Source: Verrucomicrobiota bacterium (GTDB lineage: Bacteria > Verrucomicrobiota > Verrucomicrobiia > Chthoniobacterales > UBA10450). From it: DNA of 21,878 bases. Both the position numbers and the translations under genes were made by a program. Below, one piece after another: positions 7,442 through 12,615 of this stretch. Numbering within the stretch: the first letter of the stretch is position 1; the number at the start of each line of letters is the position of its first letter. The notes under the pieces were generated by a model that worked only from the letters and a program-made list of their open reading frames with translations, was not told the origin of the DNA and made no database searches. Where the stretch lies: positions 1,380 to 23,257 of the forward strand of contig QHOQ01000067.1 in assembly GCA_003219355.1 (NCBI GenBank). Direction: 5' to 3'.

Positions 7442-8275
7442 TTATTTCCCTTTCTGTTCCTTCAAGTGCTGCTCGGCTTGCCGCTCGGTTTGCCGCCTCG
7501 CGATGACGAAATGGTTGTTTTCGCCGTAGCTTCTCCAGGGACCCAGAGGCACATCCCACGCCTCGACAAATTGCCAATCGGTCGTGTCCGTCGGTTGGAG
7601 CCGGAGGTAATCACGGACTGCAGGAGAAACATCCAACCCAGCCCCATCGTTCAGATTTGGCTTTGGCCGTTCATTTTGGAACACGTATTGGAAATGATCC
7701 GTGCGAAATGGGCCGCAATCTTCCCATTGCGCGTAGCAAGTGCGATTTTCCTTTCGAATAGCAACCCAGCGATCCTTGCACACTGATTGACCAGGTCCCG
7801 TGTAGGCCTGTTTGAACCATGGGATAACAAGCGGCGCTTCCGGTTTAAACTGGCCGTGCATGACATCGTTGTACGGCAGCGCACAATAGAAGGGATTCTG
7901 GCGGGGGATAAACGCCACCGGAATACAGTTGCGTCGCGTCGACGAATCGGGGTTGTCAAGTCCGCCGTAATTGCCTGTCCAATTCGTGTCCCAGGAACTT
8001 CTGTAGTTCGACACCGGATTATTAGCTCCGGCCTGTTCTCCAACCCAAAACACCGTGGTCACGATATTCGTTTTCCATGGGAAACGTTGTATCGCAGGGC
8101 GCGTTGGCGCCTCAACTTTAAGCAAAGCCTGCTCTCGCAGCTTCATCGCATATTTGAAAAGATCCGCCGCGGTCGCATATGGCGAAGTTGATTGTTCGTC
8201 ACCTTTAGCCGCAGCCGCGAGGTCGGCTAGCAGGATCACAATTCCAGCGAGAATTATGTCGTACGGTCGTTTCAA
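7442..8275 (-). CDS. Secreted protein, possible divergent double-psi beta-barrel
   Basis: A 277-aa protein with an N-terminal signal (hydrophobic about 7-23). There is no strong match by eye. The segment about 126-222 resembles the RlpA/expansin-type barrel: NPFYCALPYND near 127-136 in the place of the RlpA 'CAHRTLPLG' region, RWVAIRKENRTCYAQWEDCGPF near 169-190 in place of 'VRVNDRGPF', and GAGLDVSPAVRDYL near 211-224 in place of 'IDLS'. The two Asp residues (186, 215) of such a site are present. Five Cys (117, 131, 166, 180, 187) may form disulfides. A peptidoglycan or polysaccharide role follows only if the fold call is right. The start codon is TTG at 8275 with no clear Shine-Dalgarno; it is the only start giving a complete signal peptide. 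A perfect inverted repeat lies 40 bp upstream. Confidence 0.8.
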   Translation of the reverse strand: MKRPYDIILAGIVILLADLAAAAKGDEQSTSPYATAADLFKYAMKLREQALLKVEAPTRPAIQRFPWKTNIVTTVFWVGEQAGANNPVSNYRSSWDTNWTGNYGGLDNPDSSTRRNCIPVAFIPRQNPFYCALPYNDVMHGQFKPEAPLVIPWFKQAYTGPGQSVCKDRWVAIRKENRTCYAQWEDCGPFRTDHFQYVFQNERPKPNLNDGAGLDVSPAVRDYLRLQPTDTTDWQFVEAWDVPLGPWRSYGENNHFVIARRQTERQAEQHLKEQKGK

Positions 8276-8315
8276 ATGGTGGTGTGGTTGGTTTACCCTC
8301 TAACGAGAATTGTAC

Positions 8316-8350
8316 CGAATTATTCGGCATTCAGGAAGCGGAATAATTCG
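8316..8350. repeat. Perfect 10-bp inverted repeat with 15-nt spacer
   Basis: CGAATTATTC (8316-8325) and GAATAATTCG (8341-8350) are exact reverse complements. The repeat lies between the cupin stop (8412) and the start of the secreted protein (8275), both on the minus strand. The stem is AT-rich and no T-tract follows on either strand, so it looks more like a regulator-binding site or a leader hairpin than an intrinsic terminator. Confidence 0.6.
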
Positions 8351-8411
8351 ATCTAATCCGCTTGGACGACGGCGGGGATTCTTGCGGCTGTGCTGTGGTT
8401 GATGGCACGTG

Positions 8412-8816
8412 TCAGGGCCGAGCCGACATGCCACTGCCAGCCTCGCGTTTGAGCTCCACAAGGATCATATGCATAGGCTTATCGCCAATGTTCTCCGCGG
8501 CATGGGTCAAAGGGTCGCGATAGATAATGTCGCCCGTTTGGAACGTACCCTCCGTGATCTTGCCATCTGCTGCGTAGTTGCGATACCGACCCCCTGCCAA
8601 AACATAGATGACGTAGGCGGGGTGCGAGTGCACCTGCTCTTTGGTGCCGGGTGGCAAGATAGCTGCGAGAACGCGGACACGATCGTTTTCGAACCTGACG
8701 CGTATTGTCTTAGAATTGACGACGGCCGGATCTTGCGCGTATGCAGGCGTCACCCAGAGGCCGACGGGTAACGCGACTGTGATTGCGAAGATGATTAGAG
8801 ATCGGATAGGCACCAC
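8412..8816 (-). CDS. Exported cupin-domain protein
   Basis: A 134-aa protein with a signal peptide (VPIRSLIIFAITVALPVGLW, cleavage likely after AYAQ) and one cupin domain. Motif 1 is PPGTKEQVHSHPAYVIYVLAGG (His63, His65) and motif 2 is GDIIYRDPLTHAAEN (His105). The Glu usually found after the His-X-His is absent, so any metal site would have three His or use water. The function cannot be stated: it may be a small-ligand sensor or enzyme in the periplasm. The start is taken as the GTG at 8816, with AGGAAG 5 nt upstream; a second GTG follows immediately, and an upstream TTG at 8843 would put the signal peptide further in. Confidence 0.85.
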   Translation of the reverse strand: MVPIRSLIIFAITVALPVGLWVTPAYAQDPAVVNSKTIRVRFENDRVRVLAAILPPGTKEQVHSHPAYVIYVLAGGRYRNYAADGKITEGTFQTGDIIYRDPLTHAAENIGDKPMHMILVELKREAGSGMSARP

Positions 8817-8821
8817 GATGG

Positions 8822-8827
8822 CTTCCT
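8822..8827 (-). promoter_or_regulatory. Ribosome binding site of the cupin gene
   Basis: AGGAAG on the minus strand, 5 nt before the GTG at 8816. It supports this start over the TTG at 8843, which lies upstream of the site. Confidence 0.6.
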
Positions 8828-8930
8828 GTTGGGTCAATTTCAACTCGTTAGCGTGCTGAGGTGGCGGATGACGTATTCGGAAATTATCGCTGACAATCTC
8901 AGCAAAGCCGTTTGGAGTTGGGGCTGCGTC

Positions 8931-9095
8931 TCACATCTTCGCGCAGTCGCAGCTTGTCCCGCAATTGCATTCCTTGTTGAGGTGCATTGGACAGTTTTTG
9001 CCGGTTTTCTTGCAAATGGGCTTGTCCGCCGCAAAGGCTACCATGCAAATCGCTGCTGTCAGAATCGAAAAGAGAATCTTAGGAGAGTTTTTCAT
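8931..9095 (-). CDS. Cysteine-rich exported micropeptide (54 aa)
   Basis: A short open frame from ATG 9095 to TGA 8931. It has a clear signal peptide: MKNSPKILFSILTAAICMVA, probably cleaved around AFAA/DKP. The mature part of about 31 residues carries six Cys in the pattern C-x6-C-x7-C-x-C-x3-C-x-C (Cys28, 35, 43, 45, 49, 51) plus a His at 38. The CxC...CxC spacing and Lys content recall metallothionein-like or copper-binding peptides; a disulfide-knotted peptide is the alternative. No Shine-Dalgarno is obvious before the ATG. It is divergent from the S74-chaperone gene (110 bp apart) and lies upstream of the cupin gene on the same strand. I know of no named family. Confidence rests on the signal peptide and Cys pattern sharing one frame. 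Confidence 0.72.
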   Translation of the reverse strand: MKNSPKILFSILTAAICMVAFAADKPICKKTGKNCPMHLNKECNCGTSCDCAKM

Positions 9096-9205
9096 CGATA
9101 CTAATCTGCGGCGTCACCTATGGATTTCACTAGCTGGCAAAAGTGACAACGCCGTTACCTTTTCCGAAGTGCCTTGCGAACGCAGATCGAAGAGAAATTG
9201 ATTAT

Positions 9206-10384
9206 ATGAAAACTAGAACTCAACCGATCAAAAATTCGATGAACTGCTCGCCTTTGCGGCGTGCTTTCGTTTTAATCGCACTCACCGGCTTTGCTTTGTC
9301 GCAAGCAGCGCAAGCGCAGCTACCGTCGCCGACACCGGACGGAGGCTATCCCAATGGTAACACGGCCGAGGGCAATAATGCACTCCAGAACCTGACCACC
9401 GGCGACCACAACACGGCCCTTGGTAACGGGGCGCTCTTTAGCAACTCAACTGGATTCCAGAACGCAGCTACTGGTGCGGGGGCTCTTTTAAGCAACACGA
9501 CCGGCTTCCACAACATGGCCGATGGTTTTGCGGCGCTCTTTAGCAACTCAACTGGCAACCATAACACGGCCAGCGGTGATTTCGCGCTCATTAGCAATAA
9601 AACCGGCAACTTCAACACGGCCGACGGTGGTCATTCGCTCGTTCTCAACACCACCGGCAACCTAAATATCGCATTGGGTTTTGCCGCCGGCCAGAACCTG
9701 ACCGCGGGTAGCAACAATATAGATATTGCTACTGGAGGTGTTGCAGAGTCGAACACCATTCGCATCGGCAACCAGGTCGCGTTCACCGATCTGGACAACG
9801 TAATGCACCCAGCCCACACTAGAACCTTTATCGCTGGTATTAGTGGAGCTACCGTGTCTGGTGGAGTCGCAGTATTCGTGAATTCGTCTGGACAACTCGG
9901 CACGATGACCTCCTCGGCGCGTTTTAAGGACGAGATCAAACCGATGGACAAAGTGAGCGAAGCAATCCTCGCACTTAAACCGGTGACCTTCCGGTACAAA
10001 AAGGAGCTTGATCCAGTGGGCATGCCACAATTTGGGTTAGTGGCCGAGCAAGTTGAAAAGGTGAACCCTGACTTGGTGGTGCGCGGCAAAGAAGGAAAAC
10101 CGTACACCGTGCGCTACGAGGCGGTTAACGCGATGTTGCTAAACGAGTTCCTTAAGGAACACCGCAGGGTGGAGCAGCAGCAGCGAAAATTGGAGCAAGA
10201 GAAAACGACGATTGCGCAGCTAAAATCTGCGGTGGCAAAGCAGGAAGCGACTGCGACAGAGCAGCAGAAGAAAATTGCAGCCCTCACGACAAATTTGAAA
10301 GAAGAGGCAGCGCAAATCCAAAAGGTGAGCGCGCAGGTCAAGGTGAGCAAACCTGCGCTGCAAACGGTTCTGTACAATCAGTAA
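9206..10384 (+). CDS. Exported repeat protein with C-terminal peptidase-S74 chaperone domain
   Basis: A 392-aa protein from the ATG at 9206; an in-frame ATG at 9143 would bury the signal peptide. Order: signal peptide (about 18-38, cleaved after AQAQ); seven tandem 17-residue repeats (50-168) with consensus xxNTAxGxxALxxNTTG, as in trimeric tail-fibre or adhesin head regions; a linker with TIRIGN; an S74 intramolecular chaperone domain from SSARFKDEIK (about 236) through FGLVAEQVEKVNPDLV and YEAVNAMLLNEFLKEH (to about 319); then a coiled coil to about 380. In S74 proteins a Ser-Lys dyad five residues apart self-cleaves the chaperone; Ser236 and Lys241 have that spacing. Probably a secreted or cell-surface trimer. 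No phage genes surround it, so it appears to be a cellular surface protein. Confidence 0.88.
   Translation: MKTRTQPIKNSMNCSPLRRAFVLIALTGFALSQAAQAQLPSPTPDGGYPNGNTAEGNNALQNLTTGDHNTALGNGALFSNSTGFQNAATGAGALLSNTTGFHNMADGFAALFSNSTGNHNTASGDFALISNKTGNFNTADGGHSLVLNTTGNLNIALGFAAGQNLTAGSNNIDIATGGVAESNTIRIGNQVAFTDLDNVMHPAHTRTFIAGISGATVSGGVAVFVNSSGQLGTMTSSARFKDEIKPMDKVSEAILALKPVTFRYKKELDPVGMPQFGLVAEQVEKVNPDLVVRGKEGKPYTVRYEAVNAMLLNEFLKEHRRVEQQQRKLEQEKTTIAQLKSAVAKQEATATEQQKKIAALTTNLKEEAAQIQKVSAQVKVSKPALQTVLYNQ
9353..9709 (+). repeat. Seven tandem 51-bp coding repeats
   Basis: Seven in-frame units of exactly 17 codons, each ending in a (T/S/K)TG- or TAG-type motif, encode residues 50-168 of the S74-chaperone protein. 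Units 2-5 are the most alike, with a recurring Leu-Phe-Ser-Asn-Ser-Thr-Gly end; the last unit is degenerate (NLNIALGFAAGQNLTAG). The constant period suggests growth by slippage or recombination. Confidence 0.85.
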
Positions 10385-10425
10385 AGCTGTCGAACCCGAA
10401 CGAACCAGCCTTACTTTTCGTAATC

Positions 10426-10464
10426 AGCCGTCACGTTGTCATCGGCGTGGCGGCTTTTTGTTTT
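10426..10464 (+). terminator. Rho-independent terminator after the S74-chaperone gene
   Basis: AGCCGTCACG (10426-10435) pairs with CGTGGCGGCT (10446-10455) over 10 bp with one G-U pair and a 10-nt loop, followed by TTTTGTTTT. It starts about 40 bp after the stop at 10384 and is oriented for plus-strand transcription. It is the clearest intrinsic terminator in the window. Confidence 0.88.
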
Positions 10465-10491
10465 GGCTCGACATCCCAAACATGATTACGC

Positions 10492-10676
10492 TTACGGCTC
10501 TTTGAAGTCGCCTGCGTGCTCGTGTGTTGCGATCACGTTGCCAGCGTCATCATAAACACGAATCCCAGGCGACCGAAAGCCGCACCGGTCCTTGCGTGGG
10601 AAGACTTTGTAAACGTCCGTTGCCGCGACGGCTCCTTTAGATCCGGGATTTCTAGCCGCTGCGATGTTCGCGACAT
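10492..10676 (-). pseudogene. Small ORF, apparently frameshifted near its start
   Basis: The minus strand from 10674 to the TAA at 10492-10494 reads as a protein-like 60-residue sequence: ARNPGSKGAVAATDVYKVFPRK in the first half, ending GIRVYDDAGNVIATHEHAGDFKEP. This frame has no ATG, GTG or TTG before it enters the neighbouring gene. An ATG at 10676 with a sensible first few codons (MSRT) is in another frame, so a one-base indel within about 10-35 bp of the start would restore a gene of about 61 aa. Alternatives: a rare start codon (CTG, or ATT inside the preceding gene), or a sequencing error. It begins 10 bp after the stop of the Phe-His-Gly repeat protein on the same strand. Confidence 0.45.
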
Positions 10677-10685
10677 CCAGCCGTG

Positions 10686-11162
10686 TTACTTGCCGAAATG
10701 GCCATGGCCCATGCCGTGAAATGATCCCATGCCGTGAAATGATCCCAAGCCATGAAATGATCCCAAGCCATGAAAAAATGATCCCAGGCCATGAGAGGTC
10801 TGAGTATGTGCGTTCTGAGCATGCAGCCCTGCCTGAGCAGATTGGTGCGCAGCGCTCACGTTCTTGCCAAGCTTGAGCCCGTTGTCGTGCGCGATTTCTC
10901 CCCAGCCCTCCCCAGCTTTGTGCATTGCTACGACGTCGTCAAAGCTCTTGCCGGAAGCGTTGGCCAGTAAGTTTGCAGTCTCCAATCCGCCGAAGCCTAG
11001 CCCAGTCGCTGCTTTTTCCGTCTGGAGCGTACTCACGGGAACCCCTGTCTCGTTGGAGATCCTCATTAACTCACCAGTTTGGGCTGCCTGCGAGACAGTA
11101 CCGCCAAATGCCAAGAAACATACCGCAACGATTACCCCCAATGTTTTCATATTCATATTCAT
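10686..11162 (-). CDS. Exported protein with Phe-His-Gly repeat tail
   Basis: A 158-aa protein with a signal peptide (MKTLGVIVAVCFLAFGG, cleavage near SQAA/QTG). The middle part (about 30-105) is a small helical domain with GKSFDDVVAMHKAGEGWGEI followed by AHDNGLKLGKNVS, a recurring pattern in bacterial exported proteins of unknown function. The tail (about 124-158) is a tandem hexapeptide repeat, consensus GSFHG(L/M), ending HGHFGK. The His-rich tail may bind metal or form a flexible surface segment. The translation start could be Met1, Met3 or Met5. A perfect 6-bp hairpin lies 9 nt upstream. Confidence 0.8.
   Translation of the reverse strand: MNMNMKTLGVIVAVCFLAFGGTVSQAAQTGELMRISNETGVPVSTLQTEKAATGLGFGGLETANLLANASGKSFDDVVAMHKAGEGWGEIAHDNGLKLGKNVSAAHQSAQAGLHAQNAHTQTSHGLGSFFHGLGSFHGLGSFHGMGSFHGMGHGHFGK
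10708..10782 (-). repeat. Four tandem 18/21-bp coding repeats
   Basis: On the plus strand the units begin at 10708, 10726, 10744 and 10762. The first two are identical 18-mers (cccatgccgtgaaatgat). The third differs at two positions. The fourth repeats the third but has three extra A residues, adding one Phe codon. A degenerate fifth unit starts at 10783. They encode the GSFHG(L/M) repeats and look recently expanded. Confidence 0.88.
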
Positions 11163-11171
11163 CTGGGAAAA

Positions 11172-11187
11172 TTCGGTTTCGACCGAA
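11172..11187. other. Perfect 6-bp hairpin in the leader of the 11162 gene
   Basis: TTCGGT (11172-11177) and ACCGAA (11182-11187) are exact inverted repeats around a 4-nt loop, ending 9 nt before the ATG at 11162 on the minus strand. It occupies the ribosome-binding region, so it could affect translation or be a short operator. Chance occurrence is also possible. Confidence 0.4.
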
Positions 11188-11345
11188 GTGATGGTTGCCT
11201 GCCCACGTGAAAAAAATCCAAAATGGAAACTGACGGTTTGCCACGCACGGAAGATTATAAACAGCCGGCTTCGGGCTATTTGGCGAAGATCCTCTTTTCG
11301 ACTCAGCCGGGCGCGGCCTTAAGCCTTTGCCAATTCAAGCTTCGC

Positions 11346-11723
11346 TTATTCTCTCTCAACCACAACAACGAGATTGACCCTGCCCCTACGGTCAAAACCA
11401 AGCTTCACGCGAGTGCCCGGCCGGACCAGGTGGGGGTCAAATGCTCCGCCGTCTTTATCAACAAAGCGGACCCTCTTGCCAAGCATGTAGGACACCGGCT
11501 TGGTGTCGGGCGAGGACTGCACAACAATCGGCGAGGGAGGCTCAACGGGTCTCAGGCCGGGATTGAACGCGGTCACCGTCCCGACTTTAACTGCGCCGGT
11601 GCTGATCTGCGTCGGCGCTCGCAGCGTCTGACCCGTGTGTTGGACAACCGAAGTGTTTGCTACTTGTGCGAACGCCAAAGGCGCAATCATCACACAAACA
11701 AGGAAAACAATGATTCGTCTCAT
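11346..11723 (-). CDS. Small exported protein, unknown function
   Basis: A 125-aa protein with a signal peptide (MRRIIVFLVCVMIAPLAFAQ). The mature part has a Pro-rich middle (about 55-75: FNPGLRPVEPPSPIVV) and a C-terminal beta-rich segment, MLGKRVRFVDKDGGAF, ending RVKLGFDRRGRVNLVVVVERE. The ATG at 11723 is fixed by AAAGGAA just upstream; the frame is open to 11867, but upstream residues would precede the signal. I recognise no family. The end resembles a small SH3/OB-like barrel, which is only an impression. Confidence 0.78.
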   Translation of the reverse strand: MRRIIVFLVCVMIAPLAFAQVANTSVVQHTGQTLRAPTQISTGAVKVGTVTAFNPGLRPVEPPSPIVVQSSPDTKPVSYMLGKRVRFVDKDGGAFDPHLVRPGTRVKLGFDRRGRVNLVVVVERE

Positions 11724-12021
11724 AAGTTCCTTTCGTTCAATTGACATTCCGTAGTTGCTTCGCGAGGAACGCTCCCTTCGGATGCCTCGGATAACCCTCC
11801 TGCACAAAGTCGCAGCATTCACAAGAGCCCTGCGGACGAAAAGTTGACGGCGCTTTTGGATTTTCAATTTTGAGATTAAAAAGTGACGATCGGAAGGAGC
11901 TTCGGGATTACCGCATCCGTTACCTCATAATGGCGGCTCCGACCCTTGCTAACGCATGGAAACGTAGATGAGACTAAAGTCCTATTGTGGTGACCCGTCC
12001 TGATAAGGCAGTCTTCCGGGT
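11724..12021. other. Divergent intergenic region, no gene seen
   Basis: Separates the exported 125-aa protein (minus) from the lipoprotein (plus). It contains the AAAGGAA ribosome binding site at 11727-11733 and presumably promoters for both genes. Frames crossing it have no start supported by a ribosome binding site and no recognisable product. Confidence 0.5.
11727..11733 (-). promoter_or_regulatory. Ribosome binding site of the 125-aa exported protein
   Basis: AAAGGAA on the minus strand, 3 nt before the ATG at 11723 (about 5 nt from the GGA core). It decides the start against the longer open frame reaching 11867. Confidence 0.7.
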
Positions 12022-12432
12022 ATGAAGAATTACAACAGGTACGGCTGTGGTCTGTTAATTGTTGCGCTTACATGCGCGACCCTCACGGGATGCGAAACGA
12101 GTGGCACTGGGGCCTCGAGTACGCCATCCGAATCAACGGCTTCCATGCCTGCATCGAGTAGCAAGAACGCTGGTCGCTTGATCATCCAAAGAGTGGCTAA
12201 TCTGGGAACCGGCCTGGTCTTGCAGATATCGATAGATGGTAAGCAAGTAGCTACTCTTCCAAGAGGTCAAACCTACAACGGTTCCCTTTTGCCCGGGCAA
12301 CACGTTGTATCCGTCTTGGCCGTCCCAAATCAATTGCATCTGCTTCCAACGCAAAAACGTTTGAGCGTGCAAGCGGGCCAGACTTACAGCCTCACTGCGA
12401 TGTGGCAAGGAGAGCGTTTGGTCTTGATGTGA
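12022..12432 (+). CDS. Lipoprotein with small beta domain
   Basis: A 136-aa protein with a lipoprotein signal peptide (hydrophobic GLLIVALTCATLTGC, lipobox LTGC, Cys24). A Ser/Thr/Ala/Pro-rich linker (25-50) follows, then a beta-rich domain from about 52 (RLIIQRVANLGTGLVLQISI, DGKQVATLPRGQTY, LLPGQHVVSVLAV, SLTAMWQGERLVLM). The layout resembles PEGA-type surface domains, with a small sugar- or peptide-binding beta-sandwich. Likely anchored to the outer membrane facing the periplasm or exterior. No Shine-Dalgarno is clear before the ATG. Divergent from the 125-aa exported protein. Confidence 0.82.
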   Translation: MKNYNRYGCGLLIVALTCATLTGCETSGTGASSTPSESTASMPASSSKNAGRLIIQRVANLGTGLVLQISIDGKQVATLPRGQTYNGSLLPGQHVVSVLAVPNQLHLLPTQKRLSVQAGQTYSLTAMWQGERLVLM

Positions 12433-12615
12433 TCCGGTGGCTCAAAGGATAGCTTGCTAGCAGCCGCGCCACGTTTCGGATTACTGGCCAGGAAACTGCC
12501 GCGGGCTAAACCGCCCGCCTCACTTGCGCAGCGTGAGCGCAGGACAGCAGATGGAATTCTCTGGAAGTGACGCGTCGGGACCAGGCGCTTCGCGGCCCGC
12601 CGCTGGGCCAACGCC

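Noticed and set aside
7168..7529. Two plus-strand frames across the tRNA giving VRGFEPLAFSLRTRR- and GIRTPGLLIANET-type peptides
   Set aside because: These are the familiar false translations of a tRNA gene read on its antisense strand; the tRNA-Ala explains the sequence.
9353..9709. Regular 51-bp repeats as a possible CRISPR array
   Set aside because: The period equals 17 codons, the repeats are in frame within a signal-peptide protein, units are imperfect and there are no unique spacers.
10685..11162. Mobile or phage origin of the S74 and repeat-protein neighbourhood
   Set aside because: No integrase, transposase, terminal inverted repeats or structural phage genes are present around it.
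12433..12615. GC-rich gap with several small palindromes (GCGGG...CCCGC, CTCAC...GTGAG, TGCGC...GCGCA) as a possible terminator or intergenic repeat element
   Set aside because: Arms are only 5 bp, no T-tract follows, and no second copy was noticed in the window.
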